64,000 nt of DNA from Bacteroidales bacterium (GTDB lineage Bacteria; Bacteroidota; Bacteroidia; Bacteroidales; F082): assembly GCA_028704385.1 (NCBI GenBank), contig JAQVLA010000021.1:1-64000 (forward strand), written 5' to 3'. A model generated the notes under the pieces. It was given only the letters and a program-made list of their open reading frames with translations. It was not told where the DNA came from and did not search any database. Below are positions 44,832 through 53,190 of this stretch, piece after piece; the first letter of the stretch is position 1; the number at the start of each line of letters is the position of its first letter. Both the position numbers and the translations under genes were made by a program.

Positions 44832-47800
44832 ATGAGTATCTATGGCAGTTCAGTAAAAAAACCTATCACCACTTTGATGATCTTCATTGCGGTGATTGTG
44901 TTTGGCCTGTATTCTGTGTCCCGACTTCCGGTTGACCTCTATCCTGAGATTGAATTTCCCGCAATAACCGTGCTCACAACCTATCCGGGTGCCAGTGCGC
45001 AAGATATCGAAATCAATGTATCAGAGCCGATTGAGGATGCGCTAAATACAGTTGACGACTTAAAAGAAATTACGTCCATATCAAGGGATAACCTTTCTAT
45101 TGTTACATTGGAATTTGAATTTGAGACAGACCTAAGTGAAGCCGCAAACAATATACGGGATGCACTTTCAACGGTTACGCGCACACTTCCTGATGAGGTG
45201 GACGACCCGATCATCTTCAAGTTCAATACCAGTATGTTCCCTATCCAGATGTTTGCCATCACCGCTGAGGAGAGCTACGAAGGATTGGAAAAGATACTGG
45301 AGGAAAAATTAATTAACCCGCTCAACCGCGTGGATGGCATTGGATCAATCCAGGTGATAGGAGCGCCAACACGTGAGGTGGCCATCGAACTGGATCCACA
45401 TCGGTTGGAAGCCTACAACCTGACTGTTGAACAAATTGGCGGCATACTGGCAGCAGAAAATATGAACCTGCCAACCGGCAACATCGAAATGGGTATGATT
45501 GATTATCCCTTACGCGTGGAAGGCGAATTTAAATCCTCCGATTTTATCAGGGATATCGTCATCGGCAACATTAATGGTCAGGCAATATACCTGAAAGATG
45601 TGGCTACCGTTCGTGATTCAATCCGTGATATGACCATGGATGAAAAAATCAACGGCAAAAATGGGGTACGTATGATGGTGATGAAACAATCTGGTGCCAA
45701 CACGGTTAACATATCAAATGAGCTGAACAAACGCATGGAGGTACTTAAAACAAGCCTTCCTTCAGATGTTGAAATCTCAGTCATTTTCGATTCCAGCGAG
45801 TTTATCAGCGGTTCTATCAACAACCTTTCAACTACCTTGATGTATGCCTTGATATTTGTGGTTTTGGTGGTACTGTTTTTCCTCGGTAGGTGGAGAGCTA
45901 CTTTCATCATCGTGCTCACGATCCCCATCTCGCTTATCGTAGCCTTCATTTACCTTCAAATCTCTGGTAACTCGATCAATATCATCTCCCTTTCGGCACT
46001 TTCTATTGCTATTGGTATGGTGGTGGACGATGCCATCGTTGTACTCGAAAACATCACAAAACACATCGAAAGGGGCAGCAGTCCGCGCGAAGCTGCCATT
46101 TACGCTACCAACGAAGTTTGGCTTGCCGTTATCGTAACCACACTTACCGTTGTGGCTGTATTCTTCCCTATGACTATGATTTCCGGACTAACCGGTGTTA
46201 TGTTCAGTCAGCTGGGTTGGATCGTAACCATTACAGTAACTACTTCTACTTTAGTGGCTATCACCCTCACCCCCATGTTGAGCTCAAAATTACTCAGGTT
46301 AAAAACCACAAAGAAAAAAGCAGGCCGATTTAGCCACGACAGATTAATTCTGCCCTGGCTTGATAGGCTGGACAACTTTTATGAAAAGACCCTTAGCTGG
46401 AGTTTATATCACAAAAAGGTGATTATCCTGGGTGCTGTGGGGATTTTTGTACTTTCAATTTTACTTGTCTCAGGTTTGCAATCGGAGTTTATGCCACAAT
46501 CCGACGAAGGGCGTTTTACGATCGCAGTCGAATTGAAATCGGGTACCCGTGTGGATCAGTCAATTGATATTGCTCGTAAGGTGGATGAGATTTTATGGGA
46601 AAAATTTCCTGAAATAGATCTTGTTGCTACTTCTGCCGGTGCTGATGATCGGGGTGGTTTTATGTCGATGTTTATGGCAACGGGTTCAAACGTGATTAAC
46701 TATAATGTCAGGTTAATTGACCAGAAAGAACGTAAACGATCGGTTTGGGACATTGAGGAAGCCGTACGTACCGAGCTTTCAAATATTCCTGAGATCATTG
46801 AGTTTACTGTACAAAGCGGTAGCTCTGGCATGATGGGTGGCAATAATGTTGAAGTAGAAATCTATGGATACGATATCGACATGACCACTCGCCTGGCCAA
46901 TCAATTGGCAGACAGCATCAGAACCATTGCAGGAGCCAGAGAGGTAACTATAAGCCGCGAAGACGAAAAACCCGAATTGCGTGTTGAGCTGGATCGCGAG
47001 AAACTGGCTGCCAACGGCTTAAACACTGCTATGGTGAGCACTGCACTTTATAATCGTATCGAAGGGCTTACTGCTACAAAATACCGTGAATCGGGTGAGG
47101 AATATGATATCGTGATCCGTTTTAAGGAGGAATTCAGAAATTCAATTCAGGATATTGAAAATATTTCTTTGCAAAATTCTTCCGGACATTTCATCAGGCT
47201 GGGCGAGCTTGGCGAAGTAGTTGAATATTACTCACCACCCAATATTGAACGCAAAGGTCGTGAACGATTGGTAAAAGTTTCGGCAACTCCTTATAAAATC
47301 AGTCTTGGCGTGCTGGCCGAACAAATTCAGAAAAAAATAAATAAGATCGAACTCCCACGCGAGGTGATGGTCGAAGTAGGTGGTGCTTACGAAGATCAGC
47401 AGGAAGGTTTTATGGATTTGGGACTGTTGCTGATATTGTCACTGGTTTTGGTGTACCTTGTAATGGCCTCACAGTTCGAATCACTTAAAATGCCATTTAT
47501 TATCATGTTTTCAATTCCGTTTGCCTTTTCGGGTGTGATCTTTGCGCTGTTCATCACAAACACCACCCTGAGTATCATTGCTGGTTTGGGTGCGGTGATG
47601 CTGATTGGTATTGTGGTAAAAAATGCCATCGTGTTGGTTGACTATATCAACCTCATGCGCGACCGTGGTTATGAGCTGGATAAGGCCATCACGATGTCGG
47701 GCAAATCAAGGCTGCGACCCGTGTTGATGACGGCATTCACTACGATTCTGGGGATGCTTCCTCTTGCCCTGAGCACCGGCGATGGTTCAGAAATTTGGAG

Positions 47801-47960
47801 CCCAATGGGAATATCAGTAATTGGCGGACTTACTGCTTCCACAGTGATTACTATGGTTATAGTGCCTGTCATCTATAAATTATTTGCCACCCGCGGCGAA
47901 CGTGATAAACAAAAACAGGTGCAAGCCCAATTTTCATTTTTAAATAGCCAGCACAATTAA
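44832..47960 (+). CDS. RND-family inner-membrane efflux transporter (HAE1/AcrB type)
   Basis: 1042 residues, full length for AcrB-type pumps. Twelve membrane helices are arranged as 1+5 twice, with two large periplasmic loops. Family motifs are YPGASAQDIE near residue 53, the proton-relay helix IAIGMVVDDAIVVLEN with paired Asp, and GAVMLIGIVVKNAIVLVDY in the second half. It uses the proton gradient to export hydrophobic compounds through the adaptor and TolC-like partners encoded upstream. Substrate range is not predictable. The small PG0541-type gene follows after 15 bp. Confidence 0.95.
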   Translation: MSIYGSSVKKPITTLMIFIAVIVFGLYSVSRLPVDLYPEIEFPAITVLTTYPGASAQDIEINVSEPIEDALNTVDDLKEITSISRDNLSIVTLEFEFETDLSEAANNIRDALSTVTRTLPDEVDDPIIFKFNTSMFPIQMFAITAEESYEGLEKILEEKLINPLNRVDGIGSIQVIGAPTREVAIELDPHRLEAYNLTVEQIGGILAAENMNLPTGNIEMGMIDYPLRVEGEFKSSDFIRDIVIGNINGQAIYLKDVATVRDSIRDMTMDEKINGKNGVRMMVMKQSGANTVNISNELNKRMEVLKTSLPSDVEISVIFDSSEFISGSINNLSTTLMYALIFVVLVVLFFLGRWRATFIIVLTIPISLIVAFIYLQISGNSINIISLSALSIAIGMVVDDAIVVLENITKHIERGSSPREAAIYATNEVWLAVIVTTLTVVAVFFPMTMISGLTGVMFSQLGWIVTITVTTSTLVAITLTPMLSSKLLRLKTTKKKAGRFSHDRLILPWLDRLDNFYEKTLSWSLYHKKVIILGAVGIFVLSILLVSGLQSEFMPQSDEGRFTIAVELKSGTRVDQSIDIARKVDEILWEKFPEIDLVATSAGADDRGGFMSMFMATGSNVINYNVRLIDQKERKRSVWDIEEAVRTELSNIPEIIEFTVQSGSSGMMGGNNVEVEIYGYDIDMTTRLANQLADSIRTIAGAREVTISREDEKPELRVELDREKLAANGLNTAMVSTALYNRIEGLTATKYRESGEEYDIVIRFKEEFRNSIQDIENISLQNSSGHFIRLGELGEVVEYYSPPNIERKGRERLVKVSATPYKISLGVLAEQIQKKINKIELPREVMVEVGGAYEDQQEGFMDLGLLLILSLVLVYLVMASQFESLKMPFIIMFSIPFAFSGVIFALFITNTTLSIIAGLGAVMLIGIVVKNAIVLVDYINLMRDRGYELDKAITMSGKSRLRPVLMTAFTTILGMLPLALSTGDGSEIWSPMGISVIGGLTASTVITMVIVPVIYKLFATRGERDKQKQVQAQFSFLNSQHN

Positions 47961-47975
47961 AAAAAAGGAAAGACC

Positions 47976-48269
47976 ATGAAAGCAATATTTATAGCTTACA
48001 ATCAAGCACATACCGAAAAAGTTGAGTTCATCCTGGATAGGCTTGGGATAAGGGGCTTCACGCAATGGGGCGAGGTGATGGGACGAGGCTCTGTAGATGG
48101 TGAACCCAGAATGGGCACACACACCTGGCCTGAACAAAACAGTGCCATGCTGCTTGTGGTTGAAGATCAACAAGTGGAAGCTGTTTTGGAAGCCATCAAA
48201 AAGCTTGATGCCATCAACAAAGAGGTTGGTGTGCGGGCATTTGTCTGGAACATAGAAACATCAGTATAA
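47976..48269 (+). CDS. PG0541-type transporter-associated small protein (PII-like fold)
   Basis: 97 residues. The pattern MKAIFIAYNQAHTEKVEFILDRLGIRGFTQW with a following glycine-rich loop (GEVMGRGS) resembles the small PII-like proteins that follow RND operons in Bacteroidota, known from Porphyromonas PG0541. It probably acts as a cytoplasmic accessory or sensor for the pump. It is last in the efflux operon, just before a terminator. The family function is not established. Confidence 0.78.
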   Translation: MKAIFIAYNQAHTEKVEFILDRLGIRGFTQWGEVMGRGSVDGEPRMGTHTWPEQNSAMLLVVEDQQVEAVLEAIKKLDAINKEVGVRAFVWNIETSV

Positions 48270-48294
48270 TCCGGCAACACAAATAAATTGATGA

Positions 48295-48338
48295 TCACCA
48301 GCCTGTTTTTATTTAAAACAAGCTGGTGATTTTTTTAT
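48295..48338 (+). terminator. Terminator of the efflux operon
   Basis: A 9-bp perfect stem, ATCACCAGC (48295-48303) with GCTGGTGAT (48323-48331), is followed by a T-run. Confidence 0.88.
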
Positions 48339-48373
48339 ACTTTCACACCCTCCAAATCAGGAATAACCGGCAT

Positions 48374-49261
48374 ATGAAAAACCAACGCAAGGCCACTCTT
48401 TTTGCTCTGATCACAGTGCTCTTTTGGTCCACCATGAGTTCAGCCTTTAAACTGAGCCTCGATTGGTTTTCCTATGACTGGTTGCTCTTGTGGGCAGCAG
48501 GCTTTGGTTGGATAGGGTTGATATCGCTGTCATTTTTTAATGGAAAAATAAAACAGGTTTTTCCGAAAGAAAAACAATACTGGATAAAATCTGCCATTCT
48601 TGGCCTGTTGAACCCTTTTGCTTATTACCTGATATTGTTCAAAGCTTATGAGCTCTTACAAGCGCAGGAAGCCGGCGTTTTAAATTACAGCTGGCCAGTG
48701 ATCTTAACCTTACTTTCGGTTCCCTTTTTAGGACAAAAGCTTGGTGTTAAAGCACTTATTGCAATCCTGATAAGTTTTTCGGGCTTGTGGGTAATCAGTA
48801 CCAAAGGTGCTGTTTTTTCACTTGCGTTCAGTTCGCCTCCCGGCGTAATACTTGCGCTTGGAAGTGCATTCCTGTGGGCACTCTATTGGATCGTTAATTT
48901 GCATGATAAACGTGAAGCTATTCCAAAGATAACCTTAAACATGGGCTTTGGATTGCTTTATATGCTGCTATACATAGTCCTGTTTGATCGCTGGCAAACC
49001 ATTAATATCCAGGGAATTGTTGGAGCTGCTTATATAGGCTTTTTTGAAATGGGTTTCACTTTTGTCATCTGGATGAAAGCACTGCAATATGCAGAGCATA
49101 CGGCAAAAGTGAGTAACCTTATTTTCCTTTCTCCATTTTTAGCCTTGTTTTTTATTCACTTTCTGGTTGGCGAAACTATTGCAGCGAGTACCATAATTGG
49201 TTTGGCTCTCATCATCACCGGCATATTTATTCAACAAAAAACAAAATATCCCAAAGCCTGA
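48374..49261 (+). CDS. EamA/DMT-family transporter
   Basis: 295 residues from the start at 48374 (MKNQRKATLFALI). An ATG at 48326 lies inside the preceding terminator and is unlikely. Ten hydrophobic segments in two EamA repeats are visible, with the repeat signature near ALLxxxxWS (LITVLFWSTMSSAF) and in the second half (LALGSAFLWALYWIVN). These drug/metabolite carriers export amino acids, nucleobases or other small solutes. The substrate is unknown. It is probably monocistronic and converges on the MutS-like gene. Confidence 0.87.
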   Translation: MKNQRKATLFALITVLFWSTMSSAFKLSLDWFSYDWLLLWAAGFGWIGLISLSFFNGKIKQVFPKEKQYWIKSAILGLLNPFAYYLILFKAYELLQAQEAGVLNYSWPVILTLLSVPFLGQKLGVKALIAILISFSGLWVISTKGAVFSLAFSSPPGVILALGSAFLWALYWIVNLHDKREAIPKITLNMGFGLLYMLLYIVLFDRWQTINIQGIVGAAYIGFFEMGFTFVIWMKALQYAEHTAKVSNLIFLSPFLALFFIHFLVGETIAASTIIGLALIITGIFIQQKTKYPKA

Positions 49262-49287
49262 ATAAGGAAATCTTCCATCGAATAAAA

Positions 49288-51057
49288 CTAAATAATTCCC
49301 ATATCCTTCATCAGCCAGGTGGCATTACGATTGATGGCAACTCCTTTTCGCATGGTATAATCAAAGCTAAGCTTGCCATCAATTATTTTGCTTTCGAAAC
49401 AATAATTGACGAGTTTTCCGTCCAGTTCATTTTCCAATTCACTCAATTTCAAATCATGAGAAGCAATAACAGTTAAGGAATCCAGATTTGCAAGTCGCTT
49501 AAGCAATTCATACGAACCCGTGTACTTGTCATCCGAATTGGTTCCTCTCAGGATTTCATCCAGCAGAATAAGGCTAAAATGATGGCTCGCCCGATCCAAA
49601 ATGTTTTTCAACTGCTTCAACTCGTTCATAAACAAAGATGTATGTTCAGCCAGGCTATCCGATTGCCGCAATGAACTCAAAAGCAACAAGGGCTTCCAAA
49701 CGAAGGATTTTGCCATCACAGGGGCACCAAATTGAGCCAGGATCACATTCACACCCAGCGTTCTGAGCCAGGTACTTTTGCCCGACATATTACTTCCTGT
49801 TACTAATACGATCCTTGGATCAAGCTTCAGATGTGTATCATTCTTAACACATTCTTTTGTAGGAAGTAGTGGATGTCCTAATGCTTCAGCCCTCAATTCC
49901 TTTTCCTCCGTAAGTTCCGGCCAGCAATAGTCAGGATGATTAAAAGTAAAAGCAGAAAGGCTCATCAACATTTCGTATCTTCCTACAGTAGTAATCCAGT
50001 GTGGTATCTGGCTATAGTTGACCGCGCGCCACCTTTCGTAGCGCAGAGCCAAATGAAAATCATGTGCCAAAAACAAGTTGGAAAGCACATACAACAGCAG
50101 GTTTGAACGACGGTCGAATTGTGCACTTATTATTGCAAGTTCTTTAAATCTATCGGAGGCAATACCGGCTTCTGATTGCATTTCATGTAATAATTCTGAC
50201 TGCAATATCAGCTTTGAAAAATCCTGTAAAACGACAGCCCATGAACTGAATTTCTTTCGCAAGCCATCGAGTTCGCTGCCCAACAAAACCATTTTGCTGC
50301 TTTGCGAAAACAGGATCATCAAAGCGATTACTGCAATAAAAGAAAAAGCTGAATAACCAAAACCTGATAAGCCGGCAATCAGGCTCAAAAACACAAGAAG
50401 TGGCAAACCATATGCCAGAATTTTAATGCTCTTTCCTTTGAAAAGCTGCACCAAACTTGTATTTCTCATCCCCTTCAGGTCAGGGAATTTTTCGGAAACA
50501 GTCAATTGAAGTGTTGTCTGCATTTCGATCCGGAATTCAGGAAATGCAGACAATTCACGCACTGCCTCCTGCATCATCCTGATTTTGGAAGGTTCGCGTA
50601 AACTGTTCATTAATCCATGTGCCAGCAGCTCCTCTCCCACCGGGGTGCTGCAACGGTTAAGCTGCTGAAAAAGCGAATACTCGCCAAAAAGATCCAGATC
50701 ATCAGCAAACGGTAAGCCGGACCTGTAATGAAGGCCATTACTGTAAATGACCTCCTGTTTTTCGTTGATGCCAAGTTCATGTTGTAGCACCTTCGACTTT
50801 GATCGCATTCTCATCAACTGCTTAGCTGTGTTTATATGCTTGATAGTGAAATAAATAAATGATATAAACAAGATAATCGAAAGCAACAATAAATATAGTT
50901 CTCCATTTCCGGTATAAAAACCAAAGCTCAGTAATGACAAGAGGAAACTAATCAACCTGAACCATGAAAGCCTGGCTAAAAAATGACTTTTATTTTGAAT
51001 AGCAGTATTTAATTGCTGTATTTGAGAGGAATACCATTTTCCGGGATTTTGCTTCAT
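49288..51057 (-). CDS. Membrane-anchored MutS-like ATPase
   Basis: 589 residues. Two pairs of hydrophobic segments (about 32-72 and 213-257) precede a MutS core domain and a MutS family V ATPase domain. The ATPase has Walker A GSNMSGKST, the STSLFMNELKQL-like region (EHTSLFMNELKQL), Walker B LILLDEILRGTNSDD and the helix-turn region VIASHDLKLSELE. It lacks the mismatch-recognition domain I of MutS1, so a role in mismatch repair is unlikely. Membrane MutS-like proteins are common in Bacteroidota but uncharacterised. It appears monocistronic. Confidence 0.85.
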   Translation of the reverse strand: MKQNPGKWYSSQIQQLNTAIQNKSHFLARLSWFRLISFLLSLLSFGFYTGNGELYLLLLSIILFISFIYFTIKHINTAKQLMRMRSKSKVLQHELGINEKQEVIYSNGLHYRSGLPFADDLDLFGEYSLFQQLNRCSTPVGEELLAHGLMNSLREPSKIRMMQEAVRELSAFPEFRIEMQTTLQLTVSEKFPDLKGMRNTSLVQLFKGKSIKILAYGLPLLVFLSLIAGLSGFGYSAFSFIAVIALMILFSQSSKMVLLGSELDGLRKKFSSWAVVLQDFSKLILQSELLHEMQSEAGIASDRFKELAIISAQFDRRSNLLLYVLSNLFLAHDFHLALRYERWRAVNYSQIPHWITTVGRYEMLMSLSAFTFNHPDYCWPELTEEKELRAEALGHPLLPTKECVKNDTHLKLDPRIVLVTGSNMSGKSTWLRTLGVNVILAQFGAPVMAKSFVWKPLLLLSSLRQSDSLAEHTSLFMNELKQLKNILDRASHHFSLILLDEILRGTNSDDKYTGSYELLKRLANLDSLTVIASHDLKLSELENELDGKLVNYCFESKIIDGKLSFDYTMRKGVAINRNATWLMKDMGII

Positions 51058-51365
51058 TATTTGTTGCGTTGTATTTTAGATCAATAATTAAGCCGATTGT
51101 TCTGCTATTCAGTTTAAAGTCTCAAAACAATTAGCATTTTTTCTGATGCAAAGGTACGTGGCTTTCCTTATTATTGTAGCCTTTCACCAACAAACAAAAG
51201 GAAAAACCTGAACCTCATGGAATTGTCCTACTGCTGCCGCATTTGCAATCCGTGCCAGCTCGGGAACCATCGTTCAACAGGGAGTTCATGCCGGGTCGTG
51301 CCGACCACATGAACGCCTGATTATTGTGTGCGGTTTTCTGGTTTTCTAACCTATATTCATGCAAA
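51058..51365. other. Gene-free spacer with palindromes downstream of the GNAT gene
   Basis: No gene is supported here. A compound hairpin lies at 51284-51314: GTTCATG with CATGAAC outside, and GGTCG with CGACC inside. A second palindrome, ATGCAAAT-CACA-ATTTGCAT, spans 51359-51378 and covers the GNAT stop. A TGCCAGC motif at 51253-51259 matches the outer half-site of other palindromes in this region, but no partner arm is found. Confidence 0.5.
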
Positions 51366-51815
51366 TCACAATTTGCATTGATAAATTCTTGATTCCTCAC
51401 CCCAGGGATGATAGCCTTGTCCTATATATTCGAATCCAAGTTTTTCGTAGTAGCCAATATGATCGGTGCTTAAATATAAATATTTAAATCTTGCTTCTTT
51501 TGCGTCCATTTTTGCTCTATCGATTAACAATGAGCCGTAATTATTACCTCTGTGCTTCTCTTCAATATATATAGCACAAATCCAGGGGTATAAATCCATT
51601 CGGCTGATAAAATCATTGGTTATAAGTCCTGCACAGCCAATTATAACGCCTTCCTTTTCTAATAGGTACCATTGAGGTAAGGAATTCATAGAACCTATGC
51701 TATGAATTATGCAATCTTCATATATTACTGGCAGTACGTTTTGCCATTTACTCTGAAAATATTTGATTGCTTGGTCTTTATATTCAGGATTTTCTCGTAT
51801 AGATATTATTTTCAT
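51366..51815 (-). CDS. GNAT-family N-acetyltransferase
   Basis: 149 residues. The acetyl-CoA-binding motif A is seen as AIYIEEKHRGNNYGSLLIDRAK, with the HRGNNYG loop that holds the CoA pyrophosphate. A motif-B-like strand, YLYLSTDHIGYYEKLGFEYIG, follows. Substrate is unknown. It stands alone on the minus strand, flanked by palindromic spacers, in a region of small unrelated genes, which suggests an acquired accessory gene. Confidence 0.88.
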   Translation of the reverse strand: MKIISIRENPEYKDQAIKYFQSKWQNVLPVIYEDCIIHSIGSMNSLPQWYLLEKEGVIIGCAGLITNDFISRMDLYPWICAIYIEEKHRGNNYGSLLIDRAKMDAKEARFKYLYLSTDHIGYYEKLGFEYIGQGYHPWGEESRIYQCKL

Positions 51816-51888
51816 ACAACTTATACCTTATTAATTTTTTTTGACTGGTTATGTTTGTGTTCTTTTTAAAATAGCACACATCGGTCAA

Positions 51889-51997
51889 GTATAAGCGTAG
51901 TGCGGGATTTCGGAGTGATTTATTGTCCGCTTACCGCAAAGTTGATTAGGAGCAAAAATGCTCAATTTTAGTTGTACAGCCTGCCTTACGCTTATAC
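51889..51997. repeat. attC-like imperfect palindrome A, downstream of the AHSA1 gene
   Basis: An 11-bp perfect inverted repeat, GTATAAGCGTA (51889-51899) with TACGCTTATAC (51987-51997), extends inward with mismatches (GTGCGGGA against GCCTGCC). The loop contains a small hairpin, GAGCA-AAAA-TGCTC. It begins 4 bp after the stop of the AHSA1-type gene. Confidence 0.6.
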
Positions 51998-52001
51998 AAT
52001 C

Positions 52002-52436
52002 TTAGCGGGTCGTTGTTTTTCCATCCATTAATACTTTTTCAATTTCTGTAATTTTCTCGTTCCAATAGGCTTTCATTTCCTCCCTTTGCTTGTTGTCCAA
52101 TAACTTTTCTTGATGAAAACTTAGGGTTGCTTTTTTGTTATCTCCCATTACCCGAACTTGTAAGGTGGATAGGTTGTCCCAATTTTGTTTCTTCCAATTC
52201 ATCCGGATGTGGGAATAGGGTTTGAAAACCCGTATTAGTCCGTCAATTCCGCTTTTCGTTTTGTAATGTCTTTTTACTTCAAGCTCTTGTTCAGGTTCGC
52301 CAAGCCATACTTTTAGTCCTTGCCCGGAAAACATAAAATCCCAAACGCTTTCCTGGGATAGCGGCAAGGTCTTCCTAAGTCCAAATTGCCAACCAACGTC
52401 TTTGGTCTTTCCTGTTTGCTTATTTGTCCGTTCCAT
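52002..52436 (-). CDS. SRPBCC/AHSA1-type domain protein
   Basis: 144 residues of the START-like (SRPBCC) superfamily, AHSA1 branch: FGLRKTLPLSQESVWDFMFSGQGLKVWLG, and the C-terminal EEMKAYWNEKITEIEKVL helix that closes the hydrophobic cavity. These proteins bind hydrophobic ligands or act as stress-related co-factors, and the specific role here is unknown. It is 14 bp downstream of the Rid gene on the same strand, so the two are probably co-transcribed. A palindromic element directly follows its stop. Confidence 0.8.
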   Translation of the reverse strand: MERTNKQTGKTKDVGWQFGLRKTLPLSQESVWDFMFSGQGLKVWLGEPEQELEVKRHYKTKSGIDGLIRVFKPYSHIRMNWKKQNWDNLSTLQVRVMGDNKKATLSFHQEKLLDNKQREEMKAYWNEKITEIEKVLMDGKTTTR

Positions 52437-52450
52437 TTTACTAGTATTTT

Positions 52451-52861
52451 TTATTGTTCGGGGATAAATGCAGTTGCATCAATTTCAACTAAGAAGTCAG
52501 GATTTGCCAAGCCTGCGACAATAAGGACTGAAATAACAGGTGGGTTTGTCAAGTTGCCAAAATACTTTTGTGAAACCTGAAATCCACGGTACAAATCCTG
52601 TCCCTGAACAAGATAAATCGACAATTTTACAATATTTTCAAAAGTCGCCCCACAGGCTGATAGCGCTGTTTGCAGATTCTTCATCACCTGTTCTGTCTGC
52701 CCGGTGATGTCTCCTTTACCAACCACTTCGCCTTGTGCGTTTACTGCGTCTTGTCCACCAATATAAATTGTCTTTCCATTTCCTTGTGTCGTTACAACTT
52801 GCGAAAATGCAGGGTTTTTATAAAGTCCGTCAGGATTGATATGTTGTATTTTGTCGCTCAT
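52451..52861 (-). CDS. Rid-family (YjgF/RidA-like) protein lacking the catalytic arginine
   Basis: 136 residues with the Rid fold: IYIGGQDAVNAQGEVVGKGDITGQTEQVMKNL, then LVQGQDLYRGFQ and the C-terminal strand FLVEIDATAFIP. In RidA the segment PARxxVxV supplies the Arg that binds the substrate carboxylate. Here the matching segment reads NPPVISVLIV, so that Arg is missing. It is therefore unlikely to be a 2-iminobutanoate deaminase and belongs with the other Rid subfamilies. It forms a pair with the AHSA1-type gene. Confidence 0.85.
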   Translation of the reverse strand: MSDKIQHINPDGLYKNPAFSQVVTTQGNGKTIYIGGQDAVNAQGEVVGKGDITGQTEQVMKNLQTALSACGATFENIVKLSIYLVQGQDLYRGFQVSQKYFGNLTNPPVISVLIVAGLANPDFLVEIDATAFIPEQ

Positions 52862-53190
52862 TTTCTATTGTTTATTCGTTACGGGTTGGTCACCCTACAA
52901 TGACCGCTAACGGCCCGGCGGTATGTTTTATTGCCGATTCCGAAGTACTTTCCTGTCAAAATACACGAAAGTTTATTAGATGCAGAAACGCTGAAACCCG
53001 CACTGTCCCGGCAATAAAATATTTCGTCTGTTACAAGCTGGCCGTTCTTGTCTTTCGTCATTCTGTCTATCATTTTTGCTCCTTCGTTTCTGTCTGCCGT
53101 GCGTTGGGGTAGGCAAGCTCTTGGGATGGTTTTGGTCGTGTGTTGACTTTTTGAGCGACCAGCCAATGTGCTTGACTACGAGGCATGGGC
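52862..53190. other. Spacer between hsdR and the Rid gene
   Basis: No gene is visible. The spacer contains palindrome B (52905-53046) and, nearer hsdR, a segment at 53112-53176 with an internal hairpin (TGGTCG with CGACCA). That segment resembles sequence at 61704-61756 on the other side of the R-M operon. Confidence 0.5.
52905..53046. repeat. attC-like imperfect palindrome B, downstream of hsdR
   Basis: Two nested inverted repeats. The outer is AACGGCC (52909-52915) with GGCCGTT (53040-53046). The inner is an 11-bp perfect pair, TTTTATTGCCG (52926-52936) with CGGCAATAAAA (53009-53019). The left end carries the half-site CGCTAAC (52905-52911). Confidence 0.55.

Noticed and set aside
51215..51400. 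Small reading frame downstream of the GNAT gene
   Set aside because: It overlaps the GNAT 3' end and a palindrome, and has no family features.
52879..53166. Small reading frames in the hsdR-Rid spacer
   Set aside because: They run through an inverted repeat, show no protein-like composition and have no recognisable motif.
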